From: Clostridia bacterium
GTDB taxonomy: Bacteria > Bacillota > Clostridia > Oscillospirales > Acutalibacteraceae
Assembly (NCBI GenBank): GCA_017399175.1
Contig: JAFQEE010000042.1
Location: 1-64,000 of the forward strand
DNA length: 64,000 nt
Direction: 5' to 3'
A model generated the notes under the pieces. The model did no database searches and had not been told where the DNA came from. It worked only from the letters and a program-made list of their open reading frames with translations. The translations under genes and the position numbers were made by a program. Of the stretch, positions 44,502 through 53,107 are shown piece after piece (the first letter of the stretch is position 1; each line of letters starts with the position of its first letter).

Positions 44502-45781
44502 TGGATAAAAAAGAAAACAATAATCCAATGCTTTCTTTTGATAAACTCCGTGAAGGTTTAGGTATAGAAGGGGAATTACCACAGGTTAATGAACCGCAAA
44601 TACCAAAAACTGTTGAAGAGGTAAAATCGGTATCAAAAAATGTAACTCCGACAAGTGGAAAATCTGTTGTTGAAAACGGAATTAAATTTATTGATATTAC
44701 TGAACAGTACACATCTCCTCAGCAACAGACTGTAATAGCAGAAGAAACTACTGTAAAACAAGATGAAAAAGTGGAGCAAATTATAACACCCGGTCCCGAA
44801 ACACCTAAAAAGCGTGTAAGAACATTCAATGAAATCTTTTCTGATTTCTTTGCAGTTTTTCTTCCTGTTAAGGGTGACAGTAGTAAAGAAAAAATCAGAA
44901 AAATCATTATGGATTTTTCGATAATTCTTATTATCGCTTGTCTTATAGGTTTTGTTCAGCTTTTTGTTGAAAGAACTGAACAATCTGCTTTGGGTGGTTC
45001 AGTTAACAATACTGATTTAACTGATAGACTAAGCAATAATTCTTATAACGAATCATGGAAAGAAACTCTTTCTGATAGTGCTTCAATTACATTTCCCGAA
45101 GGTATGAAATCACAGTATTCATATCTTTATAGTTCAAACAATGATATGGCAGGTTGGATTAAAATTAATAACACCAGTCTTGATGTTCAGGTTGTTCAGG
45201 GCAATGATAATGAATATTATCAGAACAAGGACTTTTTTGGAAATGATAATAAATCAGGATGTCCGTATATTGATTATAAAAATGAAACGATTGAACTTGA
45301 TGATAATACAATAATTTACGGACAAAATTCCAACAATAATCTTATGTTTTCTGTTCTTGAACAGTATAAGACTATTGAAGGTTATAAAAAATCACCGATA
45401 ATTGAATTCAGTACTTTGTATAAGTCATATACTTTCAAGGTTTTTGCAGTATTTATTGCTACTGATAGCCCTGTAAGTGACAACGGTTTCAGTTATACCG
45501 TTACTGATTTTATGTCAGACAACAAATTTGGTGAGTTTATCAATGAAGTGAAAAGCAGAAGTCTTATTAATACTGATGTATCGGTACAGACTGATGATAA
45601 AATTTTAACTCTTGTTACTCCAACTCGTGAATTTGATAACGCACGACTTGTTGTAATGGGAAGAATGGTTCGTGAAAACGAATCGACTGATGTGAATGTG
45701 GATGCTGTAACTCTTAATACATCACCAAAGTATCCACAGGCATGGTATGATAAAAAAGGTGAAAGCAATCCTTTTGCATAA
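44501..45781 (+). CDS. Pseudosortase: class B sortase homologue without catalytic His and Cys
   Basis: A 426-residue protein with a cytoplasmic N-terminal tail of about 135 residues rich in Pro, Glu and Thr, one transmembrane helix (about 140-158) and an extracellular sortase fold. The fold aligns with the upstream sortase (IIYGQNSNNN against IIYGHNDYKD; KSPIIEFSTL against EHPIIEFNTL), but the catalytic histidine is Q275 and the cysteine of TLSSC/TLSTC is P374 in TLVTPTREF, while R382 is kept. It cannot be a transpeptidase by the known mechanism. Coupled by TAATG overlap to the active sortase, it may regulate or scaffold it. The gene is intact, with no frameshift. Confidence 0.9.
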   Translation: MDKKENNNPMLSFDKLREGLGIEGELPQVNEPQIPKTVEEVKSVSKNVTPTSGKSVVENGIKFIDITEQYTSPQQQTVIAEETTVKQDEKVEQIITPGPETPKKRVRTFNEIFSDFFAVFLPVKGDSSKEKIRKIIMDFSIILIIACLIGFVQLFVERTEQSALGGSVNNTDLTDRLSNNSYNESWKETLSDSASITFPEGMKSQYSYLYSSNNDMAGWIKINNTSLDVQVVQGNDNEYYQNKDFFGNDNKSGCPYIDYKNETIELDDNTIIYGQNSNNNLMFSVLEQYKTIEGYKKSPIIEFSTLYKSYTFKVFAVFIATDSPVSDNGFSYTVTDFMSDNKFGEFINEVKSRSLINTDVSVQTDDKILTLVTPTREFDNARLVVMGRMVRENESTDVNVDAVTLNTSPKYPQAWYDKKGESNPFA

Positions 45782-45823
45782 TAATATACAGGTAAAAGTA
45801 GGGAAAAGAGAGGTTATTTGAAT

Positions 45824-47911
45824 ATGAGAACAAAAGTGTTATCACTTAATGTTGACAGAAGTATGTCTTTTACTCGTTTTCAGGCTCGAATAGAAAGCAG
45901 TATAAACAACTATACTGATGATTGTGTCTTCCAACAGTTTGAAGATATAAGAGAAATGTTCGTTGCTTTGCAGAGTGCTCTTGAAAACGATGAATTAATT
46001 ATTACAGCAGTTGATGTAAAGAATTATTTAAAATTTAAAAATGCATTGATTCAGGCTTTTGGTACAGACATTGCATATAATTCCACTGTATTAAGACGCG
46101 TTGAGAATTTAAGTATTGAGGATAAAAAGAAAAAAGCCTTTTCTGCTTTCCCTGAACCTGCAACAGTATTTGTATCTGATGACGGTCTTTATTCAGGTTT
46201 TGCAATGGCTAACGGAAGTCAGTATCTCATTCTTTTACCTATTGATAATTACAGAATTGACGAAATTTTAAGAAATGGTGTAATTCCATATCTTAATGAA
46301 CAGTTAATGGCTAAATATGATGATATTGTTTTAACAACAGAAAAACCTGCATATTTTGATAAGGTTTCATTTGCTGTAAACAGCATTCTTGAATGTGATT
46401 CGCTTGTTGCTGTTAATGGCACAAGAAATGCAGAGGTTTTAAAGAGCTGTGGTGACGAAGTTATAGGATTTGATAAGGCTTTTGTGTTTACACCTTATGT
46501 TGAGGATAAAGGCAAGATTAATCCTACTGAATATACTGCTCAGCTTGCAAGGGTAAGTCTTGACTTATCTTCTGCAAAACTCGGTGCTTGTATTAGTGAT
46601 ATATACACATCAAATGATGCTAAATATATCTGTATCGCAGTTTCTGATGGTGATTCAGCACTTGTTAGAAAACTCTATATGTCTGATAATGAAACTGAAC
46701 ATGAGTTTGTTGAAAGTGCAGCAGTTGAACTCATTGAACTTATTGGTGAAAAAGTATCTGGTAAGAGAAGTGTAGGAATTGAATTTGCCGATGAACAGGA
46801 AAATGCGATTACAGACGATGATAAAAAGATTGCAAAGAAAAAACCTCTTGCTATTCTTGCAATTATCATTGGTCTTGTATTTATAATCTGTGCAATCTTT
46901 GCTTTTATTTTCCAATCAAAAGATAACAGCGATTTGTTTGCTTCACTTTTCAGCAATGAAGAATCTTCAACAACTGAAACAACAACAGAACCTATTAGTA
47001 CAACAGAGCCTGTTACTTCAGGCACAACTGCATATGATGAAAGTATGATGAAACTTTCAGATTACATTGTTTCAACTATTATGAGTATGGACGAAGCAAC
47101 AATTCAGAATAATATTTCGGAATATAGTAAAGAAGTTCCTGAATTTATTACTGTTAATGGTGAGCAAATTCCTGCAAAACAGGCACTTGCTCGTCTTGTT
47201 ACTGCTGAAATTTCAAACGGATATAACTATGATGCGGTAAAGGCATATACTGTTGCTGCATATACTTGTCTTAAAGTAATCGGCAATGATTTTGTTCTTG
47301 ATAATGTTAGAATTTCACAATCTTCAAATGGTGTTGTAATACGAGCAGTTGATGATGTTTTTGGTGAATATCTTACATATAATAATTTCCTTGCCGTTCC
47401 TTTGTTCCATAATCTTACAGCAGTAAGCACTCTTGATATGTCAGCAAAACTACCATATCTTAAGAGCGTTAAATTAGAACGTCATCAGGATGTTAATGTA
47501 AGAAACTACGAAACAAGCAAAGTGTATTCTGTTGATGAAATGAAAGCAATCTTACTTAAGAATAACAGTTCCGTTGTCCTTTCAGAAAATCCTGCTGAAT
47601 GGATAGTTGTTAAGGAACATGATGCTTCTGTTTCAGCAGAAGTAGGTAATGTTAAATCTGTTGTTTTCAATGGTACTGAAATGACAGGTATTGAATTTAA
47701 GATGAAGGTAATGGGCGATGATAAGTTAGCTTCAATCTGTTTCCAGATTGTATATAACGCAGAAACATCTTCATTTATTGTTACAACATATGGTCAGGGT
47801 TACGGAATTGGTATGGGTCAGATTGGTGCTAAATATCTTTCAGTTAATGACCATGACTATAAAGCAATTCTTGCAAAATATTACGAGGGTACAACAGTTA
47901 CAAAGGGGTAA
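45824..47911 (+). CDS. CinA-like cytoplasmic module fused through a TM helix to a SpoIID domain
   Basis: A 695-residue protein: an N-terminal cytoplasmic region (about 1-335), a transmembrane helix (about 342-365), a Thr/Ser/Glu-rich linker and a C-terminal SpoIID (lytic transglycosylase) domain (about 405-695). The SpoIID part is clear: ALARLVTAEISNGYNYDAVK with the catalytic glutamate at E462, and GQGYGIGMGQIGAKYLS near the end. The N-terminal region resembles a degenerate CinA: a MoaB/CinA-like stretch (SDDGLYSGFAMANGSQYLIL) and then a PncC-like stretch (AKYICIAVSDGDSALVRKLY) without its catalytic residues; this is inference. ATG 45824 is preferred to TTG 45818 (4 bp from the ribosome site). 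Confidence 0.85.
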   Translation: MRTKVLSLNVDRSMSFTRFQARIESSINNYTDDCVFQQFEDIREMFVALQSALENDELIITAVDVKNYLKFKNALIQAFGTDIAYNSTVLRRVENLSIEDKKKKAFSAFPEPATVFVSDDGLYSGFAMANGSQYLILLPIDNYRIDEILRNGVIPYLNEQLMAKYDDIVLTTEKPAYFDKVSFAVNSILECDSLVAVNGTRNAEVLKSCGDEVIGFDKAFVFTPYVEDKGKINPTEYTAQLARVSLDLSSAKLGACISDIYTSNDAKYICIAVSDGDSALVRKLYMSDNETEHEFVESAAVELIELIGEKVSGKRSVGIEFADEQENAITDDDKKIAKKKPLAILAIIIGLVFIICAIFAFIFQSKDNSDLFASLFSNEESSTTETTTEPISTTEPVTSGTTAYDESMMKLSDYIVSTIMSMDEATIQNNISEYSKEVPEFITVNGEQIPAKQALARLVTAEISNGYNYDAVKAYTVAAYTCLKVIGNDFVLDNVRISQSSNGVVIRAVDDVFGEYLTYNNFLAVPLFHNLTAVSTLDMSAKLPYLKSVKLERHQDVNVRNYETSKVYSVDEMKAILLKNNSSVVLSENPAEWIVVKEHDASVSAEVGNVKSVVFNGTEMTGIEFKMKVMGDDKLASICFQIVYNAETSSFIVTTYGQGYGIGMGQIGAKYLSVNDHDYKAILAKYYEGTTVTKG

Positions 47912-47917
47912 TTTATT

Positions 47918-48937
47918 ATGAGTATTTTAGTTACAGGAGGCGCAGGATTTATTGGTTCACATACTTGTGTTGAACTTTTAAATGCAGGTTATGAAATTGT
48001 TATTGTAGATAATCTCTACAATTCAAGTGAAAAATCTCTTGAAAGAGTAAAAGAATTAACAGGCAAAGATTTTTCATTCTATCCTTATGATATTCGTGAT
48101 AAGGAGAATATGAGAAAAGTTTTTGAAAATCATAAGATTGATGCTTGTATTCATTTTGCAGGTCTTAAAGCAGTTGGCGAAAGTTGTGCAAAACCATTGG
48201 AATATTATGATAATAATATTGGTGGTACACTTGCTCTTTGTGAAGTTATGAGAGAATATAACTGTAAGAAGATTGTCTTCAGTTCATCTGCAACAGTATA
48301 CGGTAGCAGTAATATTTCTCCATTAAAAGAAGATATGAAAACAGGTGGCACAACAAATCCATATGGTACAACAAAATATATGATAGAGATTATTCTCGAT
48401 GATTTCCATAAAGGTGATAGTGATTGGGCAGTAACACTTCTTCGTTACTTTAATCCAATTGGTGCACACAAAAGTGGTCGTATCGGTGAAAATCCAAATG
48501 GTATTCCAAACAATCTTATGCCTTATATTACACAGGTTGCTATCGGTAAATTACCATACCTTAATGTATTCGGTGATGATTATGATACACATGACGGTAC
48601 AGGCGTAAGAGATTATATTCATGTTGTTGACTTGGCTCTCGGCCATGTTAAGGCTGTTGAAAAAATTCTTAAAGACGAACCAAAGGTTAATGTTTATAAC
48701 CTTGGCACAGGTAACGGATACAGCGTTCTTGATATTGTTAAGGCATTTGAACAGGCTTCAGGACAAAAGATTGAGTATAAAATTGCTCCTCGTCGTCCCG
48801 GTGACCTTGATGTTTGTTATTCAGACGCAACAAAGGCATTCAATGAACTTGGTTGGAAAGCAGAGCGTGACCTTCTCGAAATGTGCGAAGACTCATGGAG
48901 ATGGCAGAGCAATAATCCAAACGGTTTTGATGAATAA
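47918..48937 (+). CDS. galE: UDP-glucose 4-epimerase
   Basis: A 339-residue short-chain dehydrogenase-like enzyme interconverting UDP-glucose and UDP-galactose. It has the NAD-binding [16 protein letters not shown], the catalytic serine in FSSSATVYG and the Tyr-x-x-x-Lys pair in [11 protein letters not shown], with [12 protein letters not shown] and a C-terminal [14 protein letters not shown]. It starts 6 bp after the SpoIID gene. A link to cell-wall or capsule sugars is plausible from context. Confidence 0.96.
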   Translation: MSILVTGGAGFIGSHTCVELLNAGYEIVIVDNLYNSSEKSLERVKELTGKDFSFYPYDIRDKENMRKVFENHKIDACIHFAGLKAVGESCAKPLEYYDNNIGGTLALCEVMREYNCKKIVFSSSATVYGSSNISPLKEDMKTGGTTNPYGTTKYMIEIILDDFHKGDSDWAVTLLRYFNPIGAHKSGRIGENPNGIPNNLMPYITQVAIGKLPYLNVFGDDYDTHDGTGVRDYIHVVDLALGHVKAVEKILKDEPKVNVYNLGTGNGYSVLDIVKAFEQASGQKIEYKIAPRRPGDLDVCYSDATKAFNELGWKAERDLLEMCEDSWRWQSNNPNGFDE

Positions 48938-48959
48938 TATAGTTTAAAGGGTGATTTTT

Positions 48960-49526
48960 GTGAAAAAAGGTTTAATTGTTATTATTGCAGTTGTTGCAGT
49001 AATTGCGATTTTAGGCGGAAGTATAGTTTCATCTTATAATGGACTTGTTGATAAACAGGCTAATGTTGAGAATGCAGACGCACAGATTCAGGTACAGCTC
49101 CAACGCAGAGCAGACTTGATTCCTAACCTTGTAAATACTGTTAAAGCATATGCAACTCACGAAGAGGATGTTTATACAGCACTTGCTGATGCTCGTGCAA
49201 AACTCAATTCTGCATCTAATCCTGAAGAATATCAGGAAGCAACAGATAGCTTTGATTCAGCACTCTCAAGACTTTTGGTTGTTGTTGAAAACTATCCTGA
49301 ACTTAAAGCAGATAAGAATTTCATTGCATTACAGGACGAACTTGCAGGTACTGAAAACAGACTTTCAACAGCAAGAAAAGATTACAATGATGTTGCAACA
49401 GACTATAATGCTTCAATCAAAAAGTTCCCAACTGTAATATTTGCAGGAATGTTCGGATTTGAAAAGGTTGATTTATTTGAGGCTTCAAGTGAATCACAGA
49501 CAGCTCCGACAGTGAATTTTGATTAA
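48960..49526 (+). CDS. lemA: LemA-family membrane protein
   Basis: A 188-residue protein with one N-terminal helix and a helical bundle with the family signature RRADLIPNLVNTVKAYATHE followed by YPELKADKNFIALQDELAGT. LemA proteins are widespread and usually sit beside a TPM-domain (YgcG-type) protein, as here (next gene). Function unknown. The start is GTG 48960, with AAAGGGTGA upstream; a second in-frame GTG at 48951 overlaps that ribosome site. Confidence 0.93.
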   Translation: MKKGLIVIIAVVAVIAILGGSIVSSYNGLVDKQANVENADAQIQVQLQRRADLIPNLVNTVKAYATHEEDVYTALADARAKLNSASNPEEYQEATDSFDSALSRLLVVVENYPELKADKNFIALQDELAGTENRLSTARKDYNDVATDYNASIKKFPTVIFAGMFGFEKVDLFEASSESQTAPTVNFD

Positions 49527-49537
49527 TTGATAGAGAT

Positions 49538-50362
49538 ATGAAAAAGGTTTTTGCACTTTTTTGTGCCATAATTTTAATCTTTTCACTATCATTTTCGTCA
49601 TTTGCTATTTCTTTACCTGAACCTACAAATGATTTTTTTGTAAATGATTTTGTTAATATTATTGATGAAGATGATGATGCAGAAATAATGAAAATCGGTG
49701 CTGATTTGTATGAACAAACTACAGCACAGATTATTATTGTTACTATTGATTCACTTGATGGTTATGATGTCGACGAATATGCTCTTGAACTTGGTCGTGA
49801 ATGGGGTGTAGGTAGCGAAAATAACGACAATGGTGTTGTTATTTTACTTTCTCTTTCTGACCGTGAAATTTCAATTCAGGTTGGATATGGTTTAGAAGGT
49901 TGCCTGAATGATGGTAAAATCGGCAGAATTCTTGATGATTATGCTATTCCATATTTAACTGTTGATGATTTTTCAACAGGTCTGATTGAAGCATATAAAG
50001 CAGTTGCTTATGCTGTATGTGAAGAGTATGATGTGGAATTAAATCCTGAATATGAAATCGATAATTATGAAACTAATGAGTTGAATGATGATTTTGGTGC
50101 TGATGCTACCATTACCTTATTTTTCGCATTGTTAATTGTTGTTATTATAGTTGTTATTTTTGATAAATTCTTAAAAAATGGTCCTCCAAGTGACGGAAAC
50201 GGTAATGGAACATATCACGGTGGAGGAAGATACTATGGTGGCCCAACAATATACCGTGGTGGTTTTTCAGGTGGTTCACGAGGTGGATTCTCCGGCGGAG
50301 GCGGTGGCTTCCGCGGTGGTGGAGGTTCATTCGGTGGCGGCGGTGCTTCAAGAGGTTTCTGA
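49538..50362 (+). CDS. TPM-domain (YgcG-type) membrane protein with a glycine-rich tail
   Basis: A 274-residue protein with signal peptide (about 1-23), a TPM domain (about 28-155, including the GREWGVGSENNDNGVVILLS and GYGLEGCLNDGKIGRILDDY pieces), a transmembrane helix (about 190-211) and a Gly/Arg-rich tail (GGSRGGFSGGGGGFRGGGGS). Such proteins always accompany LemA. The role is unknown; thylakoid and bacterial homologues act in protein turnover or membrane repair. Short intergenic spaces link it to the HAD gene. Confidence 0.92.
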   Translation: MKKVFALFCAIILIFSLSFSSFAISLPEPTNDFFVNDFVNIIDEDDDAEIMKIGADLYEQTTAQIIIVTIDSLDGYDVDEYALELGREWGVGSENNDNGVVILLSLSDREISIQVGYGLEGCLNDGKIGRILDDYAIPYLTVDDFSTGLIEAYKAVAYAVCEEYDVELNPEYEIDNYETNELNDDFGADATITLFFALLIVVIIVVIFDKFLKNGPPSDGNGNGTYHGGGRYYGGPTIYRGGFSGGSRGGFSGGGGGFRGGGGSFGGGGASRGF

Positions 50363-50365
50363 TTT

Positions 50366-50953
50366 ATGAGAGTATTCGATTTTGATAATACACTTTATGA
50401 CGGTGAAAGTATAATGGATGTTTTTCTTTATTTTTTAAAGAAGGATTTTAAAACCATTATCCGTTTTGCTCCAAAGTTTATAAAGGATTTTATACGATAT
50501 AAATTTGATAAAATTACCGTTGAAGAAGCAATGGAAAGCTATGGTAAAACCTTTAAAGAGTATTGTGGAAAATATAATAATATCTTTGATGAATTTGAAA
50601 AATTCTGGGATTTGAATGAACATAAAGTAAAGGATTTTTATTCTCAAATTCAAGATGAAGACGATATTGTTGTTTCAGGATGTCCATATTGTCTTTTAAA
50701 GATTATATGTGACAGAATTGGTATAAAACATTACATAGGCTCTGATATTGACCCGATTAAAGGTGAAATAAACAGCATATGTTATAAAGAACATAAACTT
50801 GATGTTTTTCGTTCAGTCTATGGTGATGTAACCATTGATGACTTCTATACTGATTCAATGGCCGATAAACCTATGATGGATATTTCAAAAAATGTCTATA
50901 TGGTAAAGGGTAATCAGATTACTCAAATCAAAAAAGACGGTGTTACAATTTAA
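50366..50953 (+). CDS. HAD-superfamily hydrolase
   Basis: A 195-residue haloacid-dehalogenase-like phosphatase. The nucleophile motif is RVFDFDNTLYDGES (residues 2-15). The cap is helical, motif II is VSGCPYCLL and motif IV GDVTIDDFYTDSMADKP. It resembles phosphoserine-phosphatase-like enzymes; the substrate is unknown. It starts 3 bp after the TPM gene and ends 7 bp before RNase P RNA. Confidence 0.85.
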   Translation: MRVFDFDNTLYDGESIMDVFLYFLKKDFKTIIRFAPKFIKDFIRYKFDKITVEEAMESYGKTFKEYCGKYNNIFDEFEKFWDLNEHKVKDFYSQIQDEDDIVVSGCPYCLLKIICDRIGIKHYIGSDIDPIKGEINSICYKEHKLDVFRSVYGDVTIDDFYTDSMADKPMMDISKNVYMVKGNQITQIKKDGVTI

Positions 50954-50960
50954 TAAATAT

Positions 50961-51288
50961 GAGTAAGTTGGGCAGTTGCGCAGAAAGATTTTCTGTGAGG
51001 AAAGTCCGAGCATCATACAGCAGGGTAACGGCTAACAGCCGCCGAGGGTGACCTTAGGGAAAGTGCATAGAGAATAACCGCCGTTAATAACGGTAAGGGT
51101 GGAAAGGTGAGGTAAGAGCTCACCGGCGTTGCAGAGATGTAACGGCCGAGCAAACCCTACCCGATGCAACATCGACAGGAGTTGTCAGCTGGGCAGATAC
51201 TCCAACGGATGGCTTCAGGTATATGGCAACATATATCGTAGATAGATAATTGCCTTAAACGACAGAACTCGGCTTACAGATTTACTCA
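50961..51288 (+). ncRNA. rnpB: RNase P RNA (bacterial type A-like)
   Basis: About 328 nt with the universal core elements: GAGGAAAGTCCGAGCA near 50997, AGCAAACCCTACCCG near 51149 and ACAGAACTCGGCTTACAG near 51262. The ends, GAGTAA (50961-50966) and TTACTC (51282-51287), pair as P1. It processes tRNA 5' ends. A terminator follows directly. Confidence 0.96.
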
Positions 51289-51293
51289 TTTAT

Positions 51294-51327
51294 ATAACAG
51301 GGTACATATGTACTCTGTTATTTTTTA
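51294..51327 (+). terminator. rnpB terminator
   Basis: ATAACAG (51294-51300) pairs with CTGTTAT (51315-51321), with GTAC pairs inside, followed by T6. Confidence 0.92.
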
Positions 51328-51379
51328 TTGACAAATACATTGAATAATTTTAAAATATATGTGTGAAAGGATGGTATAT

Positions 51380-52684
51380 ATGAAAAAGTTTTTATCTTTA
51401 ATTATTATTACGGCTATGATATTATCGTTTTCAACTGTTTCAGCATCTGCTTGTGAACTTCCACAAAATGATATGCAGGTTCGTCTTGTTAACAAGAATA
51501 ATTTTGTAACAGACTACCCTTATGTTTTTGTACATGGTATGGGTGGATGGGGACCATCAAACCAATTTTATAAATTATCTCCATATTGGGGTGGAGGACT
51601 TTCACTTTCCAACAATGACTTTGTTAAAATGCTCAATGACCAGGGTGTTGAGGCGTATGCTGCAGAAGTGGGACCATTAAATAGTGCGTGGGATAGAGCT
51701 TGTGAACTTTATGCTCAACTTACAGGTACGGTTGTTGATTATGGTGAAGCACATTCAAAGGCACATAACCACGACAGATATGGATTTTCATACGAAGGTG
51801 TTCCTTTAATGGGCAATGAATGGAAACCGGAAGATAAAATCAATCTTGTAGGTCATTCATTTGGTGGTGAAACAATCAGATTGTTCACTTCTCTTATGGC
51901 TTATGGTTGTAAAGAAGAAATTACTGCAACAGGTGATGATACTAGTCCTTTGTTTATGGGTGGTCATGATAGTGTTCATTCATGTATCACACTTTCAAGT
52001 CCTCACAACGGTACACAGGTTGCAAATATTCTTTATGACCCTAGTTATCCGTTGTATGGTGTTGTTTTCCTTTATAATGTAATTGGTTCAACACTTGGTA
52101 ATAATTTTATTGTTTTCTCATTACAAATGAGTCATTTTGGTCTTACACCTGCACAGGGTGAAAGAAGAGTAAACATTAATATGCAAAGTGTAACTGATTA
52201 CTATTATGCAGAAGATAACTGTTATTATGATTTGACGATACGAGGTGCAAAGGAGTTAAATGATATAATTAAACTTGCGCCGAATACATATTATTATTCT
52301 TACAGTACATCAGCTACATATCAGCCATATGAAAACAGTCCTCATATAATCAATAAGACTGTTACACCGATATTCTATATTTCATCAGGTATGATGCTTT
52401 TGTCAGAAGGTAAGACTTACGATGGAGTTACAATAGAAGGTAATTGGGCATCCCATGACGGAATCGTTCCACTCGCAAGTGCATTATATCCGTCTTGTGA
52501 TGCAGCTACCGCAAAAAGTTATGAAGAAAGTATTGCAAACGGTGAAATAATTGAACCGGGAAGATGGTATTATATGAAAACACTTGAGGGAACTGACCAC
52601 TTTGATTTCTGCGGTACAAAGGATTATCCCACATCGGCTGATGATTTTTATTTTTCAATGGTTGAGGTTGCAAACAGCAGATAA
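51380..52684 (+). CDS. Secreted lipase, family I.5-like
   Basis: A 434-residue exported alpha/beta hydrolase resembling staphylococcal and Geobacillus lipases. After a signal peptide (1-25) come YPYVFVHGMGGWG (oxyanion region), SAWDRACELYAQLTG and HSKAHNHDRYG (zinc-binding aspartate and histidines of the family), the nucleophile elbow VGHSFGGET, and then the catalytic aspartate in SHDGIVPLAS and histidine in TDHFDF. The start is ATG 51380 (GAAAGGA 8 bp upstream). Monocistronic between two terminators. The substrate is probably triacylglycerol or another ester. Confidence 0.9.
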   Translation: MKKFLSLIIITAMILSFSTVSASACELPQNDMQVRLVNKNNFVTDYPYVFVHGMGGWGPSNQFYKLSPYWGGGLSLSNNDFVKMLNDQGVEAYAAEVGPLNSAWDRACELYAQLTGTVVDYGEAHSKAHNHDRYGFSYEGVPLMGNEWKPEDKINLVGHSFGGETIRLFTSLMAYGCKEEITATGDDTSPLFMGGHDSVHSCITLSSPHNGTQVANILYDPSYPLYGVVFLYNVIGSTLGNNFIVFSLQMSHFGLTPAQGERRVNINMQSVTDYYYAEDNCYYDLTIRGAKELNDIIKLAPNTYYYSYSTSATYQPYENSPHIINKTVTPIFYISSGMMLLSEGKTYDGVTIEGNWASHDGIVPLASALYPSCDAATAKSYEESIANGEIIEPGRWYYMKTLEGTDHFDFCGTKDYPTSADDFYFSMVEVANSR

Positions 52685-52693
52685 ACTAATATA

Positions 52694-52718
52694 AGGACTG
52701 TCAATGACGGTCCTTTTT
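52694..52718 (+). terminator. Terminator of the lipase gene
   Basis: AGGAC (52694-52698) pairs with GTCCT (52710-52714) with an inner GTC/GAC stem, followed by T5. Confidence 0.88.
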
Positions 52719-52762
52719 AACATTATAAATAGTTAAACCATATAATAAGTTGAGGTGATTTT

Positions 52763-53107
52763 ATGCTCGACTCTATAATATGGTCCGTTTTTGTGTTCCT
52801 TATACTGCTTGGAACAGTTGCAATTTGCTACTTGATTATGTTAAAATTATTATTACCCAAAACAGATAATACCTATTATGTAATTATTCCTTGCGATAAA
52901 AGCTCAAAAGATGTAAGAAAAAGAGCTTACGGAATGAGAGTTAAATTGAATTTCATAAGTGAAGACATAAACAGTAAAATTGTTGTGCTTGATTATGGAA
53001 TGAGCTATCACGAAAAAGAAGATTTACTTAATATCTGTAAGGAATGTAATGGTATATATTATGTTAAAAATGAGTACTTAAAGGATTATTTAGATGGAAG
53101 AATTTGA
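52763..53107 (+). CDS. Small single-TM protein overlapping recD2
   Basis: A 114-residue protein with one N-terminal helix (about 6-32) and a small soluble domain of about 80 residues starting YYVIIPCDKSSKDVRKRAYG. GAGGTGA lies 7 bp before the ATG. It overlaps recD2 by 14 bp, so the two are translationally linked. No family is recognised. The soluble part looks alpha/beta. Confidence 0.75.
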   Translation: MLDSIIWSVFVFLILLGTVAICYLIMLKLLLPKTDNTYYVIIPCDKSSKDVRKRAYGMRVKLNFISEDINSKIVVLDYGMSYHEKEDLLNICKECNGIYYVKNEYLKDYLDGRI

